Shown: in pieces, positions 46,312-58,985 of the stretch
Layout of the letters: each line of letters starts with the position of its first letter
How positions within the stretch are numbered: position 1 is the stretch's first letter
DNA from: Cylicocyclus nassatus
Taxonomy: Eukaryota; Nematoda; Chromadorea; Rhabditida; Strongylidae
DNA: 64,000 bases
NCBI GenBank assembly: GCA_958299035.1
Contig: CATQJL010000001.1
Location: forward strand, 78,327,594 to 78,391,593
Direction of reading: 5' to 3'
Position numbers and translations under genes: made by a program
The notes under the pieces: model-generated
Databases searched by the model: none
Told to the model about the DNA's origin: nothing
What the model saw: only the letters and a program-made list of their open reading frames with translations

Positions 46312-47168
46312 GTACCAGCTAGTCATTTATGGCGCGTGCTGATCCCGTAGTATAAAAAAGCTAAATTTGCAGCATTGCACTGGCACCGGGACTTTCTCCG
46401 GTCATGCCTCGGGAATTGTGATGCGAGAATTTATGATAATGGGTTTAGGCTAAATGATATAGACTAGAGCAAAAACAGAGACCCTGCTACACGATGCATA
46501 ACGAAAGCCTTACAGTGTGCAAATTTTGGGGAGGGACTTATGGCAGACTACGACGTTGAGAATACTTTGCGAAAAAATGCATGAACGCATCAAATCTGGT
46601 TATATAGGTGTCCATTTTTGACCGGGGTTCAAAAGCAGAGCCTTCATACGCTGGCCTTAATGGTCTTGAAATTTATGCGATGTCTGCTGAAAATTTGCTC
46701 AAAGTTGTCATGGCACTCAATAAAGACGCGAATGTGGAGAAAATATTCTCTAAAAAATATCAGATGATTTTGTTAGTAACTGCATCGAACCAGAACTTTG
46801 AGGCAGTAGCATCGTCATCAGTGAGCTCAAAGAATCAGATGAGGATATATCTCCACCTGAATGCTAAGTAACTGGCAAGTAGAAAATGTCAAAATTTTGT
46901 TCTTGATATCTTCAAGTAGATTTTAGGCTAAAAAAAGTACTCCTTACAGGCGGACTCTGTCCCCGACTGGTCAAAGTGGTCCCTTTTTCGAAAGATGTTG
47001 GAATACCGCTTTAGTAAGTGCTCGTTTGCTTCAAATGAGCCGTACTTCCAGTTTTTTGAGCGAGGCATGACCCTGAATAAAGGAAAAAGGCGTTCGCGCT
47101 TTGCCAAATAGGGGGAACGGAATACTGGCAAACAGTGAGGCAGTGGGTAGTTTTTTGAGACAAACTGA

Positions 47169-47628
47169 CAAGGGAAGTCACTTAACTTAGGTCGGCCTTT
47201 TGAAAAGTGACACATATATTTAGAATCAGCTCGGAACGCTGATTCCAAATATGCTTTAGCTGCGAAGCATTCCTCTTAAGCGAGTTATGAGCTTTTTAGT
47301 ATGTGTAATTGACATATAAGTGAATATGGAAAGAAGGCCTTTAGATGAAAATCTGCCTGAAAAAGTGGTGGGAAATCGAAATAACATCAAACTGAGTCAT
47401 TTGGCTTTGATAGAGTGTTGTATGCATTTGAACTACTACCTGGATGACGATACCGTAGCATGCCTAAGTCGGTCAGCACGCAAACTTTGCTTGGGAAAAA
47501 GCTCATAACTCGCTCTAGAGGAACGCTTCGCAGCTATGGCTAGCATACTTGGAATCAGCGTTCCGAGCTGATTCCAAATGTATGTGTCATATTTCAAAAG
47601 GCCGACCTAAGTTAAGTGACTTCCCTTG
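47169..47628. mobile_element. Palindromic MITE with TGA target duplication
   Basis: CAAGGGAAGTCACTTAACTT and complement form the ends. TGA lies at 47166-47168 and 47629-47631. Arms of about 140 bp share GAATCAGC.CGGAACGCTGATT. The loop holds an unrelated open frame, probably chance. Same family as 45294-45745. Confidence 0.85.
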
Positions 47629-48090
47629 TGAGAACAATTTCGGAGCTGCTTCAACGTAGCAAGAAATACTTCTAGAATTGCAGGAAACGCTGAATACCAT
47701 ATGATAAAATAAAATGTTTTCTCACAAATGCTCGAGGCTTGATCAAGAATGTCCATCAATGACACGTTTTTTTTGAGTTAAGAGAAACATAATTTGTTTT
47801 TCGTTACTAACTTGAAAACAACGAAGCTAGAAGAATGTAGATTATAGGAATTTTTTCGTACATTTTTTTCAGAGTTGATAGAAAAATAGGGAAAAGGCGG
47901 AGGAATTTGTTGCTTGGCAATGTCTTGCATCGTAGCTTGTGAAACCAAATACGGTTTCTGATTGCATACAGACATTTTTATCGTCGAAATCCTTTTTTAG
48001 TATAACATAACTAGGCATATCAGCGTGCGCCCTCCGAATTTGTTATAATACATGTGAAGGAGGAATCGTAAATCATGTAACTGAAGTGAA

Positions 48091-48345
48091 GTGATCACTA
48101 CTAGTTATGAATCGGTTTTGTTAGGGGAATTTAACTTACAGATTGACTGGACTAGAAAGACTTCGCCGAATGCAGTAACGAAGAACTTTATGAGCATGTA
48201 TGATTCTAGCAATTTCGCGCAACTCGTGACGCCTCCCACTTACGAAGGTGCTGTCTTGGATCATATCATCTTCTTCTGAGCATATTTTTGATCTATCAAT
48301 TCTGCCACCTATTTTCAATATCGAACATAACGTTGTCAATTTTTT
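48091..48345 (+). pseudogene. Non-LTR retrotransposon (LINE) endonuclease fragment
   Basis: LLGEFNLQIDWTRKTSP matches the LLGDFNxxIDW core of the apurinic-type endonuclease domain. QLVTPPTYEGAVLDHI follows at the expected distance, and in a shifted frame LSILPPIFNIEHNVVNF matches the DHxxV region with D changed to E. One frameshift near 48277 and the missing rest of the element (no reverse transcriptase) show an old fragment. The copy at 63130-63420 on the minus strand is the mirror partner. Confidence 0.7.
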
Positions 48346-48909
48346 TGTCACAAACAAAAACTTCAAATTTCTACCTTTACATGGTTATTTTCATGCTGAT
48401 TATCTTGCAGTCTTTTTCTTAGTGCCATTATTGGCTTTGAGTTTTTTTTATGGACATTACTCTACTTCTGATGTTATCGTTATTTTGCAGTAAGGTGTAT
48501 ATCACTTTTTGTTTGTATTGTTTGTTCACCTTTGAACGCTGTGAATTTTCTGAGATAAAGTATTTCGCTCATCTCAAAAGGTTGATTACATAGAAAAATC
48601 GCATCATCAAATCTTTTGACATTTTTTTGTATACTGTTCTGTCCAAAAAAAGTTTGATCCGATATTGATCACCACCTAAAAATATTTTGCTAATGAAGAA
48701 AAGAAATCAAAGAGAAAAGAGACTAAATTGTGCAACTATTTTATAATTTTTTCCTTTTGAAAATGACACGCTCAAATTTTGCCATTATGTAAGCTCTGAT
48801 TCAAGCTGCAAGTGCAGTCATCCTGTTAAATACTGCCGTCATACTGAGGGTTATGGTAAGTGTAGGTATAAAAGGAAAATTTTTTTATTATCACAGATTC
48901 GGCTGAAAC

Positions 48910-49108
48910 GGGCCGGGCATACTTTACGCGATTTCAGTCGCGATAAGATTTGAAAATGTTCCATCAGTCCATAACTCACTGAAGCATATTCTAAACATTC
49001 ACGTAAGTTGTACATACTATGCATGTGCAGTTTGCTAAAGCTGGATTTGAAGACCTTGGCAAATTGCCAAATCGCGTCGCGACTGAAATCGTGTAAGTAT
49101 GCCCGGCC
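48910..49108. mobile_element. Palindromic GGCCGGGCATAC MITE in copy A
   Basis: GGGCCGGGCATACTTTACGC and the complementary AAGTATGCCCGGCC form the ends, with GATTTCAGTCGCG and complement inside. Confidence 0.8.
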
Positions 49109-50124
49109 TTAACTTGGCATAGAGTGGTTGACATGCTGATCATGAAAACAACATAAATTTGTGCGGTAGAGCCCGTCTGTGCAACTACGGTAGGTTTGCG
49201 GTATTGGGTTTCGTCCCAAACACGAAAAAAGGGGTTAATCGAACAAATGAGTATTACTTTTATGTCCAGCAGATAAAGTAATTCTCTTATGCCAAGTTCC
49301 GGCAACTTCTGAGACACAAAATTTGCATCCACATCTATGTTATTTAGAGAGCAATAAGGTTTTTGCTTTTACTCGACCATTTACGCGAACATTGGTACCT
49401 AAGAGGTAAATCCAACAGCGCAACATATTTGAACTGTCTTCAAAATCTAAGAAGATAAGCATTTTAGCCAGTAATATCACCATTCCCCACTTCTTAACAA
49501 AGTTTTCTTTTCTGTCATTAAATGCTAATGTTGAAAACAGTATGGTTCAATTTTTGAATCGCGACAATGAGTACTGCGGTCTTTGCGCCCACGGGATATA
49601 TAGAACACCAATACAAACAGGCATCACCTCAACGCTAGCTCAGTCACCTTCCAGTGTTTGAGTACTATCATCAGTAAGCAGGAAAACTAATTGGGTAGAG
49701 ATAAAAACCAAGAAATGGGAGTGCGTGCGTGGTCCGCGGTCGCGCCATCGTCACGATTTTTCAAATGACATATACATTAGTAAGCTGCAATGATGCCATT
49801 TTTTATCTAAAAAGAGAAAGATACTCGATCGCAATGACGATTGGGTAAGCGGTGTATACCGCGTATACCGTGTCCAGACGGTGATCTCTAAGCCGCACTC
49901 CATATCTGCTGTGACGTCATTCTGGAAGAGATATGAAGGATTTTGCAAAAGCGCAAAACCGACTGCATCCGAAGGGAATCCGGTATACACCGCTTACCCA
50001 ATCGTCACTGCGATCGAGTATCCTTCCTTTGTAAGGCACTTTAAAGATTCCTTTTTGAAATGAGATAACCTGAGAGCAACAGCTATACATTGAGGAACAG
50101 GGTGTCGGGAATACTTACAGGCGT

Positions 50125-50271
50125 TTTACTAAGACAGAATTGGCCTTTACTAGCTCGAGTGTAAAACCTGACAAAGGCGGCTCGTGCTACAGCTATTGCC
50201 TTTCTGATGGATCCGACAAGTTCGATGTTGCACAATGGGCTGAGAATTTTTAACATCGAATGCATGATCGC
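50125..50271 (-). other. Exon-like segment in repeat copy A (also in B and C)
   Basis: The minus frame beginning MHSMLKILSPLC runs 49 codons to a consensus donor CCT|GTAAGTATT. Copies at 55456-55602 (minus; donor GTAAATATT) and 61659-61805 (plus) keep the frame with a few substitutions. It could be an exon of a duplicated gene or chance, with no homology recognised. Confidence 0.2.
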
Positions 50272-52202
50272 TTATTCACATGTTGTTAAGTTTTCTGAAT
50301 TGAGCTAGGGTGATGGCAATTGTGCGCTTAGCTAAAGGTGAGCTAAGGTTGATAGTGTTCTGATTGCTCGTTTTTCACTTAAGCTGAAACATTTTTTTCA
50401 TGGATACTAAAGCAGGAGCAAGATCTTGCCAGAAACATTGTCGCCTAGATGTTCCGATCAGTTTTCATCCCAATGTTTTCAAGACTTTGGTATCTCAAAG
50501 ATTACAGTTACTACAAGTCTGAAGTTTGTTTGGATATTCTGCTTATTGAACTTGACGAGATCATAAAACCAATTTGAATTTCGTGCTTCTACATGCTGAA
50601 ACAGTGAGGTAATCACCTTCATTAGATGTCTGATTCAAGGTTGTGTGACATTGTGAATTGCACACTATGAAATTAGTTTAGTAGAGTACAATATCAGGTC
50701 CAATGCAAGTAAAAGAAAGCGTTAGTCAGTTTTGCGGAGCAGCCAAATGTCATTTTGATTTTAATAATGTGACTGTTATTGTTCTGGACTCGCTGTCTCT
50801 GGTGAATTTCATAGAGATATTTATGGCTGTTGTTCTCAGGTCATCTAATGTCAGTAGTTGAATAGAATCTTCGAATGTGCCTTTGATTGACAGGAATGGC
50901 ATCACAGATGGTCAAATTAGTGCGAAACCAAAAAGCCAACCAATAACCAGTCAGGAGAAGAGTTTGTCACGAAAATAGATGGCAAACATATTGAGCGAAA
51001 TATTTACGTCAAACTGTGAAACAATCAAAGTGAAGAAAAATTTTGCTAAGCAAAGGTTATTGTAGACGCAGCTTTTGTAACTGCTTCGATCAAACATTAC
51101 GAGAATGTCGCTATGAACATTATCTTTTGTGCTATCGCCAATTCAAAGATTCAGAATAATTCTACGTTTTGAGGGCATCCTTCTCATCCTTGTCGGTTTC
51201 AATGTTGATTGCATATGATACATGTATTAGGAAATTCCACTAGAAGGAGAGCCTAGTGGCACACCGCCATTTAAAAAATGGAGATCCTCGCACAAATGAT
51301 GCGCTTCCTTCAAAAGAAGAGCTCGTACCAATTTGTTTTAATGTAAATGGGCAGTATTCCTTTGAAAATCTTTCGCCTACAGCCTGCATTTTGCATAACT
51401 GTGTCATTCACAGGATAAATTTCATCATCTTAAGATTACAGAGGGCAACAACAACAAGTTGTGTAAGAATCTTTCGGGGTAACTTTTTTTGTATCTTGCT
51501 TTAGTAAACTTTCTTAACAAGTACACCTTTCTAAATTTTTTCCACATCCTTGCGACATTTTATTCGGTATCAGAACAAATGACTACAAGGAAATGAGTCC
51601 ACTGAACGTGCTAACCTCATAAACAGTGTGGCAGAGTAGTTGATACATGAAACAAGATTGTATGATTTTTTGTGGGAGGAGGAGGAAGAACCCCTATCTA
51701 CCACTGCCATTACAGCTGCAGTTTGCGTCATTGTCTCATCAACGAGAAGATTTCATTATCTAAAGTTACGCTCAGAACCCAGGAATCATCGAATTCCAAA
51801 CAACTTGCATTCGGTGCGGATCTTTTCCTTTTATGAATTTTTTCTTTAAATAGGACCTTTCGAATGAATCCACTAAGTGCAGCGTTCGCTTTTCATCATT
51901 ATCTGCTCACAATTCATTACTCAAAAAGATTTGACTTTTGGAAAATAATGCTTAGAAAGATAAAGAAATATATTATGACTTTCTTTGAGTTCGTCTCGTC
52001 CTCCTTTTGGAGATTTACAAAATCATTATTTAAAAATTAGCTCAATCTTCATTATTCACAAAGAACATTTTTGTAGCAGCAATGAAAGCTTCCAGAATTG
52101 CGGTTTGAAGATTCGTAATCAACAATCGTCATATTTGATGGACAACTGTTTTTGATTCGCATTAGTTTATGATACTTCTAGTACGATTGCGAACTATCTC
52201 TA

Positions 52203-52612
52203 TCTCCATATATAAAGCAGAAATTCTGTGTATCTGTGGTCTGTGCACTCCAATGGTCATGAAGGAGCGGTGAAGCTCATTTTGATTTGAAAGTCAATTG
52301 TGGATATGGTAAGAAAGCGAACCCAAGACGAGTTTAAATTAAAGGAAGGATAAATTTCGCCACATGAGAGATCAAGCACTTGGACTGGTTCCAGAACGGA
52401 ACAGAACTTCGGATGCCAGTATATATAGAATCAGAAAATCTGTATGTCTGTGCACATTACCCAAAGTCATAAAAAAGAACGGTAAAGCGCATTTTGGTCT
52501 GCTGGTCATCAAAACATGGTAAGGACGGTAGGAAGCGAACTTAAGACGAGTCTGAGTTGGAGGTCAAGCAGGTGGGCTGGCTTCAAACCAGGGGGAACCC
52601 GGGGCCAGCTTG
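52203..52612 (+). mobile_element. Helitron-like element(s), degraded
   Basis: Two successive 5'-type blocks, CATATATAAAGCAGAAATTCTG and TATATATAGAATCAGAAAATC (about 52208 and 52419), each lead into CTGTGCAC. The segment ends in GGAACCCGGGGCCAGCTTGT, a hairpin-plus-CTRR type end altered to CTTG. The same unit lies reversed at about 59098-59510 in copy C. Confidence 0.5.
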
Positions 52613-52769
52613 TATATTATAAAATGCTGTGTATACCTTTAACGGAAATTCAGAAGTCCCGTTATTCCATACGCTGGTTGCATATGGTTGAAGGCTTTAT
52701 AGAACGTTAATTTGAATCTTTCGCCGTCTCTACCTGCTGAACACATTGTGGGCAAATTGAAGCTAATCA

Positions 52770-54285
52770 CCGAGACATAAGTGAGGAAGTTTATGTTTGA
52801 TTCAGAAGTTTTTCAGTTAATATTATATGAGTTTTCGTGAATATTCATATTGAGAAGAAGTCCAGTCAGTAAACTACATATGGATGGCAGATGAGTCATG
52901 TAATATCTACACTTATGTAATATTTAGCTTAGCCACTTTTTGTATCTTTGCCTAAAAAGGATAGAAAGAGTAATAGAATTTTAACCAAATCCAGCATACA
53001 TAATGCATAGGGTAGGGCGTACTTAATGAGCCATTTTGTTCGGGATACACGGATTGCCTCTATCGAATTATTGATTTTTTGCAGTTTTTGCATGAAAATT
53101 TTTTTTATGTTCGCCTGAAAAGGACGAAAGAGTAATGGAATCTTAGCCATATTCGACATACATAATGTATAGCGTGGGGAGTGTGTTGATAAGCCATTTT
53201 GTTCGGTACAGGGTTGCCTCTATATTTATTGATTTGTTGCAGTTTTGTATAGGAAATTTTCTATGTTCGCACAAAAAAAGGAGAAATCATCAAATCTAAG
53301 CCCAGTTTGGCAATCATAGGGTATGAGGTCGGGCATGTTTTGATAAGGCATTTTGTTTAGGATGGATCTGCAGATTGCCGCTATCGATTTATTGATTTTT
53401 TGCAGTTTGCGTGGTATACGTTGCTTAGAATGCTTAGTCAAAATGAACTGACAAACCGAAAATATGTCCTCAGTTTTTCTTTCTGCGCAAGTTATAAATC
53501 TGATTCGTGCAAAATAACAAATTGTCTGCAAATCTTTACATTTTTGTATTAAATTAAAAAGTAAAGATAAAACAAAAATCACGAGGCCGCGGAGCTGCTG
53601 AGTAAAACCTGCCACGTAGCGGCAGAGAGCGGCTGGTTTATGATAGTGATTTATTTTTTTATTGTTTATTTTTTTAGCTGTTATCAAATCTTTGTTTTAC
53701 AATAATTCATTTTCTAGCGACAGATAAAAAATTCTTTTGCGATCGGCAGCGTTCGGCATACTTCATGTTTGAGTGAGTGTACTGAAAGATATTCATCATG
53801 GTTCTAAAAAAAGGTTTTAATTATAACATAGTCTTGGTTTTTATCCTCGTGTGCGACACCCTAGCGCTTTTCAGAATGATGTTAAAAACGTTCACGGTAT
53901 TTTGAAAATTTGTGGCCAAAGTCAGGGAAAAGCTGAGAGGCTAAAGGCAGGTTGTGTAGTAAAGTACCCCGAAATTTGAAGATAAAAGTTTCATGCAGTC
54001 ACTCAGCAGCAGATTTCTAAAAAATCGGTATGCGATCCTAAAAACCAAAAACTAGGATTTTTACGCCCAAGAATTTGTAACTTACTGAACGCGCAACAAA
54101 ACACTCCGAATTTCTTAGAATAGAAGGCAGTAGGCAAAGTTACAGCGAACAAGCTTCTTTAGTTTCGAATAAACTCAAATGCGACCTAAAAAAACCCCTT
54201 TTCTCAATTTTTTTGTATTTTCAAAATAATTCAAAAAACCACAGGCTACAAAGTAAGACCAGATCTTGCAGAAAAGTAGCAGAGC
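52770..54285 (-). repeat. Dispersed repeat R, inverted copy between A and B
   Basis: Reverse complement of 28795-30440 with high identity, including the three internal tandem units. Its presence between direct copies A and B suggests it may have been involved in their rearrangement. Confidence 0.8.
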
Positions 54286-54954
54286 TTTCTTCGTTGCCCT
54301 CCATTTCGCTCAAATTCTCTGAGGTACTCTTCCTAAATTCAAAGCTTCTTTGGAAACTACTGATGAAGGACAGCAAGGAAGCTGCACTATCAGTATAGTT
54401 CTTAGCCACGTAACCAGATACTGTTCAAAATAGATACAAAAACTGCTGTAAAATTCTGTATCTTTTTGGCAATCATATTTTGACTTGTTAACGAGCAATA
54501 AGGTTTCTGCTTTTACTCGACCACTTACGCGAACATTGGTACCTAAGAGGTAAATCCAACAGTGCAACATATTTAAATTGTCTTCAAAATCTAAGAAGAT
54601 AAGCATTTTAGTTAGTAATGTCACCATTCCCCACTTTTTAACAAAGTTTTCTTTTCTGTCATTAAATGCTAATGTTGAAAACAGTATGGTTCAATTTTTG
54701 AATCGCGACAATGAGTACTGCGGTCTTTGCGCCCACGGGATATATAAAACACCAATACAAACAGGCATCACCTCAACGCTAGCTCAGTCACCTTCCAGTG
54801 TTTGAGTACTATCATCAGTAAGCAGGAAAACTAATTGGGTAGAGATAAAAACCAAGAGATGGGAGTGCGTGCGTGGTCCGCGGTCGCGCCATCGTCACGA
54901 TTTTTCAAATGACATATACATTAGTAAACTGCAATGATGCCATTTTTTATCTAA

Positions 54955-55375
54955 AAAGAGAAAGATACTCGATCGCAATGACGATTGGGTAAGCGGTGTA
55001 TACCGCGTATACCGTGTCCAGACGGTGATCTCTAAGCCGCACTCCATATCTGCTGTGACGTCATTCTGGAAGAGATATGAAGGATTTTGCAAAAGCGCAA
55101 AACCGACTGCATCCGAAGGGAATCGAACCAACGACATTCAGCTCAATAATCTAAGTCACTATCCACTACACCAGTCGACTACGTCAGTGATGAGGCAAGT
55201 CTTGTACTTGAATGCGCCTGCAGCAACAACGATTCCTTATAGCTCTTCCAGAATGGCGTCATAGCAGGGACGAGCTGCGGTTTAGAGATCACCGTCTGAG
55301 GACGGTATGCGCGGTATACACCGCTTACCCAATCGTTACTGCGATCGAGTATCCTTCCTTTGTAAGGCACTTTAA
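54955..55375. mobile_element. Palindromic MITE with tRNA-like loop, complete only in copy B
   Basis: Arms 54965-55090 and about 55235-55350 pair through GATACTCGATCGCA, GATTGGGTAAGCGGTGTATA and GACGGTGATCTCTAA with complements. In copy A (about 49815-50030) and copy C (about 61900-61975) most of one arm and the loop are deleted at short shared sequences. Confidence 0.75.
55110..55181 (-). tRNA. tRNA-like sequence or tRNA-derived fossil, not a functional tRNA
   Basis: On the minus strand TGGTGTAGTGG (55163-55173) fits the pol III A box and GGTTCGATTCC (55119-55129) fits the B box exactly, at tRNA spacing. An anticodon-arm-like 5+7+5 fold can be drawn with anticodon position ATT. The acceptor stem does not pair and the T stem has two mismatches, so it is a pseudo-tRNA or SINE-type promoter. 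Confidence 0.5.
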
Positions 55376-57777
55376 AGATTCCTTTTTGAAATGAGATAAC
55401 CTGAGAGCAACAGCTATACATTGAGGAACAGAGTGTCGGGAATATTTACAGGCGTTTTACTAAGACAGAATTGGCCTTTACTAGCTCGAGTGTAAAACCT
55501 GACAAAGGCGGCTCGTGCTACAACTATTGCCTTTCTGATGGATCCGACAAGTTCGATGTTGCACAATGGGCTGAGAATTTTTAACATCGAATGCATGATC
55601 GCTTATTCACATGTTGTTAAGTTTTCTGAATTGAGCTAGGGTGATGGCAATTGTGCGCTTAGCTAAAGGTGAGCTAAGGTTGATAGTGTTCTGATTGCTC
55701 GTTTTTCACTCAAGCTGAAACATTTTTCTTTTTATGGATACTAAAGCAGGAGCAAGAGCTTGCCAGAAACATTGTCGCCTAGATGTTCCGATCAGTTTTC
55801 ATCCTAATGTTTTCATGACTTTGGTACCTCAAAGATTACAGTTACTACAAGTCTGAAGTTTGTTTGAATATTCTGCTTATTGAAGCTTGACGAGATCATA
55901 AAACCAATTTGAATCCCGTGCTTCTACATGCTGAAACAGTGAGGTAATCACCTTCATTAGATGTCTGATTCAAGGTTGTGTGACATTGTGAATTGCACAC
56001 TATGAAATTAGTTTAGTAGAGTACAATATCAGGTCCAATGCAAGTAAAAGAAAGCGTTAGTCAGTTTTGCGGAGCAGCCAAATGTCATTTTAATTTTAAT
56101 AATGTGACTGTTATTGTTCTGGACTCGCTGTCTCTGGTGAATTTCATAGAGATATTTATGGCTGTTGTTCTCAGGTCATCTGATGTCAGTAGTTGAATAG
56201 AATCTTCGAATGTGCCTTTGATTGACAGGAATGGCATCACAGATTGTCAAATTAGTGCGAAACCAAAAAGCCAACCAATAACCAGTCAGGAGAAGAGTTT
56301 GTCACGAAAATAGATGGCAAACATATTGAGCGAAATATTTACGTCAAACTGTGAAACAATCAAAGTGAAGAAAAATTTTGCTAAGCAAAGGTTATTGTAG
56401 ACGCAGCTTTTGTAACTGCTTCGATCAAACATTACGAGAATGTCGCTATGAACATTATCTTTTGTGCTATCGCCAATTCAAAGATTCAGAATAATTCTAC
56501 GTTTTGAGGGCATCCTTCTCATCCTTGTCGGTTTCAATGTTGATTGCATATGATACATGTATTAGGAAATTCCATTAGAAGGAGAGCCTAGTGGCACACC
56601 GCCATTAAAAAAATGTAGATCCTCGCACAAATGATGCGCTTCCTTCAAAAGAAGAGCTTGTACGAATTTGTTTTTATGTAAATGGGAAGTATTTCCTTTG
56701 AAAACCTTTCGCCTACAGCCTGCATTTTGCATAACTGTGTCATTCACAGGATGAATTTCATCATCTTAAGATTACAGAGGGCAACAACAACAAGTTGTGT
56801 AAGAATCTTTCGGGATAACTTTTTTTGTATCTTGCTCTGGTAAACTTTCGTAAGTATAGTCTGCCCCAATCCCAACCAGGCCAAAATTGGCATGGCGGGA
56901 GCCCGGGTTGCTAGGTCTCCGCGGTCACGCCCACGGTCTGCTTCTCTGCTCTCTCTTCAATCCTTTTGCTTTCTCCGACAGCGCGCATATGCAGCGCGGA
57001 CCACTAGAGCTGCGAGCGCGCAAACTTGCGCCGGCGGTTCGGCCTGATCCCCTGATCAATTGGAGCAGACTGTACACGTTTCTAAATTTTTTCCACATCC
57101 TTGCGACATTTTATTCGGTAGCAGAGAGAAACAAATGACTACAAAGAAATGAGTCCACTCAACGTGCTAACCTCATAAACAGTGTGGCAGAGTAGCTGAT
57201 ACATGAAACAAGATTGTATGATTTTTTGTGGGAGGAGGAGGAAGAACCCCTATCTACCACTGCCATTACAGCTGCACTTTGCATCACTGTCTCATCAACG
57301 AGAAGATTTCATTATCTAAAGTTACACTCAAAACCCAGGAATCATCGAATTCTAAACAACTTGCATTCGGTGCGGATCTTTTCCTTTTATGAATTTTTTC
57401 TTCAAATAGGACCTTTCGAATGAATCCACTAAGTGCAGCGTTCGCTTTTCATCATTATCTGCTCAGAATTCAATACTCAAAAAGATTTGACTTTTGGAAA
57501 ATAATGCTTAGAAAAATAAAGAAATATATTATGACTTTCTTTGAGTTCGTCCCGTCCTCCTTTTGGAGATTTACAAAATCATTTTATAAAAACTAGCTCA
57601 ATCTTCATTATTCATAAAGAACATTTTTGTAGCAAAACAAAGGAAGCTTCCAGAATTGTGGTTTGAGGATTCGTAATCAAAATCGCCATATTTGATGGAC
57701 AACTATTTTTGATTTGCTTCGAAAAATTAGTTTATGATAACTATAGTACGATTGCGAACTATCTCTATCTTTATATA

Positions 57778-58425
57778 CAGAGTGTCCCAAAAAAATGTAT
57801 CCACTGTTTGATTGTTAATAACTCTCTCATTATGAGGTCTTTCGAGAAACGGTAAGCGCCATTTTGTAGAGCTGGCTTCAACTTAGATTTACAGTATAGA
57901 GCGAATCATCGACCTTCTTCATTACTGTAGGATTACGGTAGAAACTTGGAACATATGGTGCAACTGTGGAAAAAGCTGCCTTTCAAAAATTTTCAAAAAG
58001 ATGTGAAAACTTGTGCAATAGGGTTTTTAGGGGCGCTGAGTTGAATACTCAACTATTCACAAAATTGCGAAGTTTCTAAACGGTGTAACCGCACGTTTTA
58101 GGAACATCGAAAAAATGGCCGCTACCTCTTACCTGGCATAACTCTTCAATGAAGCATCATAATAAGTTGGGAACTTTACATTTGAAATCAGCAACTCTAA
58201 TTAGTCTAGTGTAGAATTTTTCAGGCTGCTTTGTTTCCTTTCTGAGGCCAAATATGCCCTTTCATGGCTTAAAACCCTCTTTGAAATTTCCACCGTAATC
58301 TTACAGTAATGAAAAGAGGTGGGTGATTTGGTTATATTTTAAATCTAAGATAAAGCCAGCTCTACAAAATGGTACCTAAAGCAAGGCAAAAGACTTCTTA
58401 GGAAAAGAGATATTAACGTCTACCT
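57778..58425. mobile_element. Tc1/mariner-type MITE, right end truncated
   Basis: The left end CAGAGTGTCCCAAAAAAATG follows TA. Internal inverted arms (TTACTGTAGGATTACGG against CCGTAATCTTACAGTAATG) correspond to 15423-16086. The right terminus is replaced by the foldback starting about 58436. Confidence 0.7.
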
Positions 58426-58435
58426 ACCTAATACA

Positions 58436-58985
58436 TTGTGGGCAAATTTGAAGCGTTTTATTGCGAGAAGATACTACATCCCATTTTTAGACCATCGAAT
58501 TTTGCTTCGTCTCTAAACAAGGATTCTACAAATCAACATACATAAACGCTTGGACACAGGATTAAATCAAAAATGGTCACTTACGTGACCAAACTTGATG
58601 CGTTCATGCATTTTTTTTTGCGAAGTGTTCTCAGCGTCGCAGTTTGCCATAAGTTTCTCCTCAAAGTTTGCCCAAGTTTATCAGAGTTTGTATGCTTTAT
58701 TCATTTTTGCTTTGACTTGTAAGTAGTAGGGAATGTCAAAAGTTTGCATTGATTGAACATTAGCAAATTACAACAGACATACTCGAACAAACGAATAGCA
58801 TTTAATCTCCCAAATTTGGTCATGTAGGTGTCCATTTTTGGCTTAATCCTGTGTCAAAGCGTTTATGTAGGTTGTTTGTAAAATCCATATTTAGAGATGA
58901 AGCAAAATTCGATTGTCTAAAAATGGCATGTAGTATCTTCTCGCAATAAAACGCTTCAATTTGCCCACAGTGTGTTCAGCAGGTA
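58436..58985. repeat. Foldback element
   Basis: ATTGTGGGCAAATTTGAAGCG at the left pairs with the complement ending about 58980. CATAAACGCTTGGACACAGG pairs with CCTGTGTCAAAGCGTTTATG. The central loop (58590-58660) matches 46495-46590 in reverse. Confidence 0.75.

Larger units (their letters stand above)
48005..52745 (+). repeat. Segmental repeat copy A (left arm of large inverted repeat)
   Basis: 49380-51500 and 51530-52200 match copy B in the same orientation. 48005-49340 and the rest match copy C as reverse complement. Copy A lacks the extra 200 bp (about 56855-57080) shared by B and C, and has lost the centre of the palindrome seen in B at 54955-55375. Confidence 0.85.
54480..57775 (+). 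repeat. Segmental repeat copy B
   Basis: Direct copy of 49380-52200, and also the inverse of 59520-62110 (copy C). It uniquely keeps the tRNA-like loop at 55110-55181. The MITE at 57778 ends it. Confidence 0.85.

Noticed and set aside
48136..48366. 76-codon minus frame (VSGRRHELREIAR), repeated at 63140-63382 plus
   Set aside because: Exact antisense shadow of the LINE endonuclease fossil.
55110..55181. Functional tRNA gene
   Set aside because: A and B boxes fit, but the acceptor stem does not pair and the T stem has mismatches. Called tRNA-like only.
56887..57138. 83-codon frame in copy B, also at 60123-60368 minus
   Set aside because: Lies in the GC-rich insert shared by B and C, with no signature. 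The frame is preserved only because the two inserts are nearly identical.
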